Below, piece by piece: positions 48,854-59,545 of a stretch of 64,000 nt of DNA. The translations under genes and the position numbers were made by a program. How positions within the stretch are numbered: position 1 is the stretch's first letter; each line of letters starts with the position of its first letter. The stretch comes from Taxawa tesnikishii (nom. ined.) (lineage: Eukaryota; Ascomycota; Dothideomycetes; Dothideales), in NCBI GenBank assembly GCA_030247885.1, contig JAPDRO010000025.1, positions 1-64,000 of the forward strand, in the 5' to 3' direction. The notes beneath the pieces were generated by a model, which saw only the letters and a program-made list of their open reading frames with translations, did no database searches and was not told the DNA's origin.

Positions 48854-50567
48854 GACGGCGTGTGGCCGTCGAATTGGTTTCATCTATCATTACTGCGAGC
48901 TGTAGCACTCCGCCTGTACAGCTTGGCAGCATCGGAGTCGGTGAAAGTGGCACTCTCCTCTTCCTCCTAGTTCGCACGCCCGTCGGACATCGTCTTCTCT
49001 TATTCTGATGCAGCTTTGTATTCTCTGTTATCGTTCAAGTAATTTCCTGGTCTTTTTCAGCTACCGACAACATGACTAGCATAGCAGTCTTAGACGTTGA
49101 AAGACCACTCACTTGACTAATGACCACGACACAGCTGCTGGCGATACGAGTATAACTCCTTGACTACACTCGGACCAACCCACGCTATCCGTGCGCAAGG
49201 CGGTCGTGGGCCCCTCGATGGGACGAAGGTTGACGTGCGCACTGGCTGGAGTTACATAATGTGAATCGCTAAGAAGAAAGTCAGTTAGGCATAGAAGCAC
49301 TCAGAGTGGACAACGGAAGAATTAACAGTTAAAAGATTCACGTCGGAAGGGCCACCTTCCCTGTGGGATGGACAACTGTATAAGTTATTCGCCCCTATTG
49401 GATTTTCCCGTTCTGTTCTGCAACCGATCACGTACTAGTAATGCTCGAGTTGCCGCTCATAATGCGAGCATCAAGAACCGGATAACCGTGGAAAGAAGTA
49501 AGGCATTGGAGAAGAGAATTTTGCCCGTACTAAAAGCCAGCGGGCTGAGCTGCCAATGCCACTGCTTTGCGCCAAGCCATCTCCCTTACACCTACAGTAA
49601 CCTGACCCTCCTACTCCGCAAGAATCTTACTCGTTGCTCGCTCGAAACTTATGCTCCACTCGAAATATAGGACATACTTGTCGACGATCTGCTCTATAGC
49701 GAGGCCCGCTAAGTCTTCTGGATCGTGGGTTTGGTATCGAAACTGTGCGTCTCAGTGCTTGCGAGGACAAACCAGACATCATGCAAATACAGACAGCAAA
49801 AGACACTTCCGAGGAGTCTTGTACAAGCCGTCGCGGCCTTGTACGCGCTCTTGCCAACAGCTATTCCAGCCGCATCGACAGCCGGCTGTAAGTGCGGATG
49901 CCTGACATATGGCGCTAGCTATAGCCTAGTATGTGTGGCTCAGCGCGTTCAGGCAAGTCGAAGTCGATCGAAGACAACGGGTCCGTTGAGATGCGACAGC
50001 CCTACATACTGTAGTGCAGCCTCGTCTTGACAAGCGCAATGATCTGTTCGTTCGACGCGTCTCAGTTGACGAAGGGTATTAGCTCCAAGGGATCATTACG
50101 GTTTCAACCGCGTGCGCAGACACTCTCGCTACCATTGGGATGTACAGAGATTAGGAAGCGAACCGGGCAGAGGTACAGCGTAGCAATGAAGATCGAGGAG
50201 CGGATGCTCAGTCACCTGTAAAGCGACGCCGACACGGTATTCTTAGTCGCGTTAGGGACGGGGATCCAATCAACCCTCGAGTTCACAACCACAAGAACGT
50301 CGGAAGCATTGGGAAACACCTTTCCCAGGATATTCCTCACGGGTCCGGCAATTGCTATAGCACGTGGGCTAAGAGCCAAGAGATCAAGCGAATGCCTATG
50401 CTTGGCTACAGTGTTAGCATACCATCGACAACAATACTCCAGATATAGCCTGATGCCTCCAGCCGAGCCCGTTTGCAGTGTTCTGTTCACCTCCCATAAC
50501 GATTTACTCATTTCCATTAACTGAAAGGGGCACGCGATTCCCGCGAACTCGTTCCAGCGTTGCAAGT
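48854..50567. other. Gene-poor interval
   Basis: No gene that I can support. A short minus-strand stretch near 49620-49745 reads as plausible protein (R-Y-Q-T-H-D-P-E-D-L-A ending in a stop) and could be the last exon of a decayed gene, but nothing upstream joins to it convincingly. Other frames are chance. Confidence 0.4.
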
Positions 50568-52083
50568 ATGCCAGTTACCGGAGATACATACAGCACTCTT
50601 GGGTTGATACGCGCCAATTTGCTGGATCGCTTACCCGAGGCAATCTGCAAGCCACTCATCTACCAGACTGGACCAATGAGAAATATCCAGTTCATAGCAA
50701 CGAGGTCGCCCAGGCAGACGGGTATGTCGGCTCGACACGCACCGGAACTTACCAGACGCGACAAAGGAGACGATGGTGCAACCCCAGATCGCGGGCTTTT
50801 TGGCTACTCGTACTCCTTGGCGTCATGATCATCATTGGTGTCGTCGTGGGAGTAGTCTTGGGCGTCAAAAGGCATGATCATACTCCAAGGTATGATACGA
50901 GTACTGTCTACAGCGTGACAGTTCAAGCTGACGCCGCTTCCAGTTCGGGGGCCACGCCGAGCTCAAGTCCCACTTACACAACCACAAGCCTGGTTCCTCA
51001 GTCGACTAGCTCAGGCTCAGCCGGGCTAGAAGCTATCCGCCGACGCTATAACGTCCCCGGCCTCGCAGTCGGTCACGTCAAGAACAGGAGCACAACGAGA
51101 GAGGTGGTCGGTGTACGGAAACATGGGGACTCAACACCTTTAGGTAATGATGACAAATTCCACATAGGCGGTTGTACCATGTCGTTGACAGCTATACTTG
51201 CCGCATCACTCGTGGAACAGGGTTTCTTCCGGTGGAACACAACTATGTCTGAGATCTTCCAAGAGTTCGATCTTCATAGATTGCATTCGAACACCAGTAT
51301 CGGCATGTTGGCAACGAATACGGCAGGGCTCATGGCTGGTAGTAGGCCCGAAGAATACAAATCGTGGTGGAGCCAGTTCCGCAACGACTCATTGACGGCG
51401 GTGGAGGTGCGTCGACAATTTGCGCAAAGCATACTTGCAAATGCCCCTTTGTCTACTCCGGTAGGTCATGGAACTGGAGCATACCGGGATACATGGTTCT
51501 AGGTGCAGCTATGGAGGAGAAGACCAATCGATCGTGGCAAGATCTGATGCAGGAACTTTTCGAGAAACTAGGCATGCACGACTGCGGCTTTGGTGTGCAA
51601 CCCGAAAGCTCGAGGTCTTCAATCGAGAACCCATGGCCACATGAAACGTCTTCCACCGAGCCTGTGCCAGTCATTCCTGATGCTCTACATGGCGACAATC
51701 CAGCAGCGTTATGGCCCGCAGTGGGCATACACTGCAATATGTCTTCTTATGGAGATTTCCTCCAGTTTCATCTAGATGGATACTATGGGCGGCCGACTCC
51801 ATTGCTTCAGAGGAACGGCTTCGAGATGCTTCACACTTCCTGGCCCGGTTTACAGCGTAGGTATACATATGGGGGATGGTTTCACAATCTCACGTCTGTA
51901 AATGGCTCTGAGTACTACACTCCAGAGTCAAACACGCTCAATTATGCGTGGGGCTGGCTTCTTGTAGAGCAGGACGAGGCCTTCATGTCCATGACAAATG
52001 TTGGTGGTGACCAAGGGTTTAACGCTAGTTCGGCAGCATTGTATTTTAGTAGTGGATACACTGTTGCACCCGTAGATACGTAG
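50568..52083 (+). CDS. Membrane-anchored beta-lactamase-like protein without catalytic residues (interrupted)
   Basis: Layout: a basic cytosolic N-terminus, one membrane anchor (about 50795-50870, V-L-L-G-V-M-I-I-I-G-V-V-V-G-V-V), a Ser/Thr-rich linker, then a class C beta-lactamase/transpeptidase-like domain (PF00144). The fold is recognisable from Y-N-V-P-G-L-A-V-G, G-V-R-K-H-G, D-D-K-F-H-I-G, L-V-E-Q-G and G-Y-M-V-L-G-A-A-M-E-E. The catalytic S-x-x-K, S-C-T-K in relatives I know, is here G-C-T-M (51171-51182), and Y-S-N is W-S-I, so serine hydrolase activity is not expected. The frame slips near 51458 (one-base loss beside CC) and again N-terminally between 50568 and about 50700. The start is uncertain. 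It may be a pseudoenzyme or an early pseudogene. Confidence 0.7.
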
Positions 52084-52434
52084 AATGAATAAATAGATTC
52101 TGAGCGAACAAATTGGACGAGACAAGGTCACTCTAGGTTTTGTATGCACCAGCTATTAGAACAAGAAAGCAATCCATTTTCCTGTTTTGTAGTTCTAGTT
52201 TAATAAGTTGAAGTTGAATTCATTTATACGCTTACTTTGATTAGTCGCGACCGTTTCACGCAATATAGGTTACCTCTTCTTAGCGGCTTCGCGCGAGGTC
52301 CGCGGCCCACGAGGGATAGACCGAATAACCTTAACCCCGCACGATGCTCGATCCTGATGATATACGTAGTTAGCCTTCAATATGGCTCATAGAGTCTATA
52401 CTCAGAGAGCGACAACAGAGATCTTGTCGACACG
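52084..52434. other. Intergenic region
   Basis: Separates the beta-lactamase-like gene from the amidohydrolase gene. No gene or element recognised; it probably contains the amidohydrolase promoter. Confidence 0.4.
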
Positions 52435-53896
52435 ATGTCGACCTCCTCGAGATCTCACCTCCTGCAGTCATACCCACCCGACCTTGACGACTACGAGGGT
52501 CTCTACAAGCACTTCCATGCCCACCCCGAGGTCTCCCTTCAGGAATCCGACACGGCCTCCACAATAGCCGACCACAGAGCACTGAGCGCATATACTGTTC
52601 ACACCTCGATCGGCGGCAACGGGGTAGCAGGTGTGCTCCACAATGGGGCCGGACCTACTATCCTCCTGCGTGCCGACATGGATGCTTTGTTCGTCAAAGA
52701 AGAGACGGGCCTGGAGTATGCGAGTCACGCAAAGATGACAGATGATGCGGATGGCTCCGAAAAGTCGGTCATGCATGCCTGTGGACATGATATGCACATC
52801 ACCTGCCTACTCGCTGCGGCCGACTGGTTGGCGAGGAAAGAAGTGAGAGAGAAATGGGGTGGAACACTAGTGGTGGTCTTCCAGCCCAACGAAGAGCGTG
52901 GAGAGGGTGCAAAGGCCATGGTAGACGGGGGCCTGTACGAGAAGGTGCCCGTACCGGATGTGGTGTTCGGGCAGCACGTCATGCCACTGAAGACAGGCAA
53001 GGTAGCGGTGAAAAATGGGACGACGGTAGCCGCGGCGGACAGTTTCAAAATTACTTTGTTCGGGCGAGGTGGGCATGGCAGTATGCCGCACCTGTGTATC
53101 GACCCTGTCGTGTTGGCAGCAAATGTAATAGTGCGACTGCAAGGTGTTGTAGCAAGAGAGGTGGATCCACAAGAGCCCGCCGTACTGACTGTAGGAAGTG
53201 TGCAGGCAGGGCAAACAGAGAACGTGATTGCTGATCAGGCTGTGTTGAAGGTTGACATAAGGAGTCAGGATGGAGCTACCAGGGAGAGGGTACTAAAGGC
53301 GATGAGGCGCATTGTTGAGAAGGTATGTGCCCTCTCCGTACTCCGGGTTGTATCTTTCAGCCTCTCATCAGCCTTGAGATATGCGGGAAATCGCGTATGG
53401 GGTTACTTTGCTATTCTTCCCAGCTCGCTGGTGCCCTCTACACCGATGGGATGCTCCTCAGCACTCAAACGTGATTAGGATGCTGACTGACCGTACACAT
53501 CAGGAGTGTGAGGCGAGTGGATGTGAAAAGCCACCGTCGTTTGAACAGACCAGGAGGTTCCCCTTGACGGTGAACGACACGGATGTTACCACGAAGCTTT
53601 CACAAGCCTTCCAAGAAACATTCGGTGAGGAGTTTGACCCTGACGTAGCGACTTCGAACGCGTCAGAGGATTTCTCGGACCTGGCAAGGAGCGTAAACAA
53701 ACCCTACTGCTTCTGGTTCATAGGTGGCGTAGATGGCGAGAAATGGGAAAAGGCTAAGAGTGAGGACAGGATTGCAGAGGACATTCCCGCCAATCACAGT
53801 GGATTGTTTGCACCTGTCGTGCAGCCGACGTTGAAGACTGGTGTCGAGACTCTGTGTGTGGCAGCGTTGACATTCTTAGGAAGCAAAGAGGCGTGA
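52435..53896 (+). CDS. M20-family metal-dependent amidohydrolase
   Basis: Two exons joined by an intron at 53323-53503 (GTATGT...CAG, 181 bp, with a CTGAC branch point). The protein of about 426 residues matches the M20D amidohydrolase/carboxypeptidase group: L-R-A-D-M-D-A-L, then H-A-C-G-H-D-M-H (metal-binding Cys and His), Q-P-N-E-E-R-G-E-G-A (metal-binding Glu and catalytic Glu), G-Q-H-V-M-P, and the dimerisation-domain motif G-R-G-G-H-G-S-M-P-H. The C-terminal exon has S-E-D-F-S near residue 350 and the final H-S-G-L-F. Such enzymes remove acyl or amino-acid groups from N-acylated small molecules in the cytosol. The start at 52435 precedes a normal-length N-terminus. All key residues are intact. 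It probably works in nitrogen or xenobiotic catabolism, fitting the transporters around it. Confidence 0.87.
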
Positions 53897-54099
53897 TTCA
53901 CTACACAGGAGTGTGCTTGTTCCCTGTTGCGAGGTTAGAAGAGGCACATAACAGTGTATCTAACGGAACGGCCAACCGGGGGTCAATGAACCATTAAAAC
54001 GTGAATCTGCTAGATTCGATCGTCGTCTGCGCCTCGAAACGATTACACAGTCAAGACCATGAGACACTACGCGTGTTCACACACACTTCATCCTCCTCA
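53897..54099. other. Short intergenic region
   Basis: Between the amidohydrolase stop and the permease remnant. Nothing recognised. Confidence 0.4.
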
Positions 54100-54570
54100 T
54101 CCCTAATGGATACTTCTATCGGACGCTTGCTTGGCCGTTCATGCCCGAGACAACGGTCTCCCGGGGAGTTCTTGGCTGTCGAAGGTATGCAGGTCCGTCC
54201 GCATGACTAGGCACGATGCGTCTGCTTAAACACTGGCTCTTTACAGGTTGCTCCTTTACAGAACATCCCACTTCGCGCTGTGCCCTTATCTCTTGCCACC
54301 ACCATCCTCATGTCCCTTATCAACATCGGTTTCAGCACCGCGCTCAACATCATTAGCTCGCTCGCTGAAGTGTCGCTGCTGATCAACTACCTCATCATTA
54401 TGTCCTGTCTCGTATGGTGGCACCTCTGCGGCGCGCCGCTGTTAATACGGCAATAGTCACTAGGCCCGATCCGGGTTAGTGGCCAACTGTGGCACCATAC
54501 TGTTGCTGTTGCCAATCTGGTTTTTCGCATCGTGGGTTACTTGCAAAGAGAGCGAGCTAACTACAAGTGA
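54100..54570 (+). pseudogene. Amino-acid permease remnant (3' part only)
   Basis: After a probable intron at 54185-54246 (GTATGC...TTTACAG) the reading gives A-R-D-N-G-L-P before it and P-L-R-A-V-P-L-S-L-A, S-L-I-N-I-G-F-S-T-A-L-N and I-S-S-L-A after it. These are landmarks of the C-terminal half of fungal amino-acid/GABA permeases (APC superfamily). A stop at 54454-54456 (TAG) stands where relatives have the Trp of R-x-W-S-L-G, and a frame change follows within about 25 bases, after which L-L-L-L-P-I-W-F-F continues. The N-terminal two thirds are absent. The gene is dead, lying tail-to-tail against the MFS gene on the other strand. Confidence 0.7.
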
Positions 54571-54575
54571 AGCCC

Positions 54576-56215
54576 TTACAAAGTATACCTAAACCCGTCC
54601 AGCCCTTCGATGACTAATTCGCCTCTGTCGGCCTTCTTGTTGCGTGTCCAAAACACGAAAGTCAAAACGGCGCATATCACAAGTACCACACAGTTGGCCA
54701 CGATGGTACCGACGAATCCCCAAACGTAGCCCGGCGCGTCTTGACTCCGGAATATCAGACTGCCGGCGATGCCGCCGACGCCGCCCATACCGACCAGGGT
54801 CGCCGAGCAGAACGCTCGCTTCCACTGCCCGCGGATGTTGTTCGCTTGGTACGCCATGGTAGCCGGGATGTTGGCGTTTGCGCCTGCCACGCCGATCATC
54901 GCCCCGATGTAGCGGGCCGTGGAAGAGGAATGAAAGCCCATGATTGGCAGGCCGATGAGTCCGATGATGGTGTTGGCCGCCAAGATCGGAGCGCGAGTCT
55001 TGTACCTGTCACCCAGCCAGGACATGCCGTACATGAGGATCGCGGCGAGGACGTAGGGAGGCGCCACGAGGCACTGGGATGCTGCGACGCTAAAGCCCAT
55101 GTTCTCCTGAGTACGATGGGCAGGAAGAAAGAGAACGAGTAGGTTACTGTTGTTGTGCAGCAGAAGATGATGGCAAAGCCCCAGATCTCAAAGTCCAAAG
55201 CTGGTCGAAGGAACTTCTTCATGCTGAAGGGCTCGACTGCAGCGTCTCCACGATCGCGATTGAGCTTGTCGATGACGAACATGCACTCTTCTGGCTTGAG
55301 GAACTTGAACGAGGGTCTGTTGCGTTCTTGGTCCGGGAAGCGGACGATGAAGGCATAGCCGATCATGGCGAGGGTGCAGGTTATCACACCTTCGATAATG
55401 AAGATCCTGGGTGTGGGTTAGACGGGTACGTGAGAAGGGCGTTTAGCCAAGTGCAAGGGCACGGAGAAGGCTTACCATCGCCATCCTCGAATTCCAGACG
55501 CTCCTTCCATCTGCATGATGCCGTACGCAAGAATGCCAGAAAGAGCTGAGGCCAAGGAGCCGATGAGGTAGAAGACGGAGTAGCGGCGAGCGACCTCATA
55601 CCGGGTGTACCACGTTGATAGGAGATAAACGCAGCCGGGGAAAAAGCCGGCTTCGAGGATGCCGAGAACCAGACGGAGCGCCACTGGACTCTGTCAGCAC
55701 CATGCTTTTGTTCCACTGGGTGCAAGGCTTTTACCAAGTGTGGTCCAATTTTGAGCGAAACCGAATCCGATGATGACGATTCCCCAGAGCAGACACAAAC
55801 TAGGCAGAAAGACAGGTGGTCCGATCTTGCGGCAGAGGTATGTCAATGGTGGCTGGAAGATAACGTATGTGATGAAGAAAACTAGAGTAATCAAGCTGTA
55901 TCGGTAAGAGACGGTCAAGCGAAGGTCGGTTCTCATGCCGGCGATATATGCGTTCGAAACATTCTTTCTGTCCATCAGACTAACGCCGTACATGAGACCG
56001 AGCGCCGGGAGAAGTCGCCAGTCGACCCGACGCCGAATACTACGCTCCTGCTGAGGTGTGAGTTGCACAAGAGTTTCAGTTGCCGACTCCGCATCATGCT
56101 TGGACGTGCTGGATGAGGTGGAGATGTCCTCGACTCGGTCGGTGTAGGTCTTCTCGGCGTAGACAGCTGCCGCAGACGGCGGCACCATTTGAGGAGATCC
56201 CATGTTGGACGACAT
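54576..56215 (-). CDS. Dal5-like MFS anion transporter (interrupted by a 1-base loss)
   Basis: Three exons: 56215-55735, 55683-55477 and 55406-54576 (introns 55684-55734 and about 55407-55475). The N-terminus is cytosolic, then R-R-x-D-W-R-L-L-P-A-L-G-L-M-Y, L-M-D-R-K-N-V-S-N-A and R-L-V-L-G-I-L-E-A-G-F-F-P-G, the signature of the allantoate/vitamin (anion:cation symporter) branch of MFS. W-L-G-D-R-Y-K-T-R and the N-I-R-G-Q-W-K-R segment follow, with a hydrophilic tail. The frame slips near 55109, where one base is missing between L-P-I-V-L and the N-M-G-F-S continuation; otherwise the protein is normal and about 545 residues long. Members take up allantoate, nicotinate, pantothenate and similar anions; the substrate here is unknown. 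The first intron uses the CCAG acceptor directly before the conserved V-A-L-R. Confidence 0.85.
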
Positions 56216-56979
56216 CTTTGGCTGGATTCAAACAAGATGTTCTGGAATAAGATGCAGAGATCTTGTATATGGGGGTTCGACCTGGCTCATATTCCTGCAG
56301 CACGATCCCGAACTCGTCAATTTATGCGGATGCCAATGGTATCGCCACTTACGGCGTCCGTCTTACTTCCGGCTTGAAACCATAGAAACCGAGGCAGTTG
56401 CTCGAAGGTAGGACGTACTTTACCACGGCAGATACAGCTCGCATGAGTGTGCAACGAAGTTTCACTAAGGCATTTGCTGTTTCGGGCCATCTTCGTCCTT
56501 TCAGCGAATCGCCATCGTGCTTGACAGCAGCAATGTGAGAGGCCAAGTATACTCCACGCCGCCTGAACATACATGCCAAGACCCATGGTTCAATTGGCGT
56601 TGCTGATTAGAAGTGTTGATCAAGATGTCCGGCTGCCATGCAACTTGGCGACTCTGAGTGATGTGGAGCGGTGCGGGGACCCCCAGCAACGCCCAGACTT
56701 ATGCAGAAGCACCCATGCGAATCCGAACAATCTCAAGAATTGATCGGCTGCTCCGTCGGGCAACACTCCGGAGATGGTGGCGTATCATGTTAGTTACGCT
56801 GGACGATGCTGGGCTACCTAGCACCTTGGAAGTGGACTGTAGGTTGGCCCGTCATTTTCGTATAAGAAAGTGAACTTACCGAGGCACGAACAAACACATG
56901 TTGTGGGATAGGCCTCCACCTGCGTTGTCGAGTCGGACAAGACAGATGTCAACGCACTTAGGGTAAGTCCATATTTTTC
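56216..56979. other. Intergenic region between two minus-strand genes
   Basis: Contains the promoter of the Dal5-like gene and the 3' flank of the next gene. No supported gene, repeat or element. Confidence 0.4.
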
Positions 56980-58883
56980 TCAACGCTCCGTGAAATACCA
57001 AGGTGCCTTACCCTCGTACGATTGCCCAGGATATTCGAAAGGCAGATCCAACACGCCTTTGAACACATCCATCTTCACCTGTTCTCCTGTCTCATTGTTC
57101 CTCTCCGCCTGCTCCGTAACCCCTTCACTCTCTGATGCGGTTTCGTCATCGCTTCCGACCGGCGTAACCTCCCATGCGGACTTTCCCCTGCCTCTTCCTC
57201 CGCCTCCGCCTCCGGCAGGAGTACTGCCAGATACGGGAACGGGGATCAGCACCCCGCACTCCCAATTCCTAGCATTCAGTTTCCACTCTTTCCTGCTGCG
57301 GTCCCAGCTTAGCTTCCCCATGCGCTCTCCGATAAGTTTGCTGAGCCGTGGTACACCCAGGCCACATTTTGGCCGCCTCTGCGTCCGCGTGCGAGGAGAA
57401 TTTTGTTATGACTCAACAAGCCCTTACGCGTAGACCGATAATCTCGGAAGCAGTCCCTCGGGAACTTGGGGCTTGTGAACCAACGACGCTGGAGGCAGAT
57501 CGTGCCGCCGTTATTCGTGCCGCCGGTGCTGGAGGCGACGGTTGAGTGGGTGGGGAAGTAGATGCGTATAAACTCTCGAATGCTCGAATCGTTCGTCTGC
57601 TTTGTCTGTTGTTTTTCTGTAGTCTGAGCGGCTGCCGCGAGGGAGCTAGCGCTGGCATCGACGCCCCTAGCCGCGTCATGTACGGTGCGCAAGAAGTCGT
57701 CGCTGAGTGAGCCGATCGAACTCGCTGCGATATCGATCTGCAATCTTTCGTCTGTTTGCAGGTTTAGGTTTCTGACCGCTTGACTGAGACCTGGAAACCC
57801 CGTTCGTCGCAGCTCCTGCGCCCGTGCCGCACCGCCGACGGTGTGAACGAAGGCGTAGGGTTCTGTGGCCGAGAAATCGAAGTTTAGTAGGCCGGTTCGG
57901 ACATCCTGGTCGATGCCGGATTTCTCAAGGAAGAAGAGAAGTTCTTTGCCGAAAGAAGGCAACTCGTCCCCAGACAACTTTGTATCGTTGGGCAAACGCG
58001 GCAGATCAATCATGAAGACCGAATTCTCCATCACGCCTGTCTCGCCCCAATCATAGCTCGTCAAGTTGGCGCTCGGAATGGCAACTCGAAGCTTCTCCGC
58101 ATGGAAGAGGAGCATGAGTTTGGAGTGCATGCAGTGCACCTGACCTTCCATCGGTGGGAAGCAAAGCCGGAGGAACTTGCGCATGTGTTCTGTTTCTCGC
58201 ATCATTTGATCCCGTAGCTCGAGCTCTTTGGCTTGCATGACGAAGATCAGCTTGCTTTGATGCGTGCGGAGTTTGCGGAACACCCAGTCCATGTCCCATT
58301 GGAAGGCGGAGAGAACGGCTGTTCGTAGGGTTGAGGATTCGAGGACTTCTTCGATCTTGACATCGGAGATGGTTCGTGGATGCCCGAAGGCCCAGGTCTT
58401 TTTCAGAACACCTTGCGGATGTTTGAGAGAAGGATGTCGTGTCTGACTTAAGGACGTCGTCGTAGGTAAGGCCGGGGTTGGTTCGTTGGTTCTATTGAGC
58501 GGTCGTTGTGCAGTAGCTGCGGGCGGTAGCACGTGATTTAATGTAGGCTCGCCTCCTATAGTATGCAATGAACGGTCTCTGTTGGTTGATTTAGCGATCT
58601 TGGAGGGTCGACCAAGTGTAGGAGGGGATATCGAGCGCTCTCGCTTGTTGTTGCGTGCGGCAAGCCTAGCGAGCCTTTCCTGTTCCATAGCTTTGCGATC
58701 TAGCCCCATGATGCCCATGCGAGATGTGGCTGGAGCAGTTGTAACCTGTGTGGAGGTGACTGACGAAGTGCTAGGAGACTGAGCGGCCACTGTGTGTTGG
58801 TCTTGCAATGACATGGCGATGGCTCGTTCAAGGTTCTCGTCCTCATCTTCACTGTCAGAGAGGACGATAGGATCGTCCTCCAT
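56980..58883 (-). CDS. TDP1: Tyrosyl-DNA phosphodiesterase (interrupted by a 1-base loss)
   Basis: Removes the topoisomerase I tyrosyl residue from DNA 3' ends in the nucleus. The first HKD-type motif is H-S-K-L-M-L-L-F with P-S-A-N-L-T-S-Y-D-W 15 residues on; the second is H-N-K-I-L-L-A-R with H-G-S-A-N-L-S-E-S-A-W-G. Both are in the His-x-Lys...Asn form typical of Tdp1 (no Asp), spaced by about 230 residues. The N-terminal 150 residues are disordered, with an acidic D-S-E-D-E-D-E patch and a ubiquitin-interacting-like helix (L-E-R-A-I-A-M-S-L-Q). The frame stops right after S-A-W-G-S at 57312, beside a C4 run (57316-57319 on the + strand). One more base joins it to K-L-S-W-D and an N-W-E-C-G-V-L-I-P-V-P segment, which belongs to the same protein and ends at 56980. 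Start at 58883 chosen (A-A-C-ATG-G context) rather than the upstream Met at 58982. Confidence 0.87.
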
Positions 58884-59545
58884 GTTGTGAGCACTTCTCA
58901 GACCGACATGAGTTTGATTGTTGGACGTGAAGTAGATGCCAGAGGTTGTAGCTAAGGTGAGGGAAGTCAAACACGACCCCACAAACGCGAAACCACGTGC
59001 GGCCCATCACATTACCTTCCTCGTCCAGCTAAACATTTCGCTGTGCAATCTGAGACTCGGCGATTAATATCATCATAGCTGTCACGTGTATTTGTAGTAC
59101 ATCATGAACACAGGGCAGCCATATTTCTATGTTCGCTTGTCTCTATATCCAACAGGAACACAACTACAACGGCTGTTGATCTTGCGCCAAAAGAGGGAAG
59201 ATTGACGACACGCTCTTCATTGCCAATTCCGTACCGTGGGCGGAATTGATCCGTCGGCGGCTCCACAATCTGATATGATGTTCCGCGCAGGGCGTACAAA
59301 TGGTACGATCACGCCGGATGAGGCAGGAATATATCACACATTTCTACAGATTTGATAGCTATAGCTTGCGAGAAGTGCGATTGTGACACTATACGTATAC
59401 ACATACACACCTTTGGCTTCCGTCTTTAGCACCGTATATGCAATCACTGACCCGTCCCAAGCGTCCCGTCTCCAGAGTCCCCTCTTCTTCTCCTTCTACA
59501 AGACACTTCGTGTCGCCCGTCTCATCTCACAGGAAGAAGCATACA
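58884..59545. other. Divergent intergenic region
   Basis: Lies between the divergently transcribed Tdp1 and decarboxylase genes, so both promoters should be here. An open frame from 59383 runs in the decarboxylase's downstream frame but its N-terminus looks unlike that family. No specific regulatory site recognised. Confidence 0.4.

Noticed and set aside
49620-50565. A gene between the MFS and beta-lactamase-like genes
   Set aside because: One short minus-strand segment looks protein-like, but no start, splice sites or conserved domain support a gene.
59383-59545. Start of the decarboxylase at 59383
   Set aside because: The frame is open but its first 80 residues do not resemble the family; the alternative frame from ATG 59546 gives a better leader and context.
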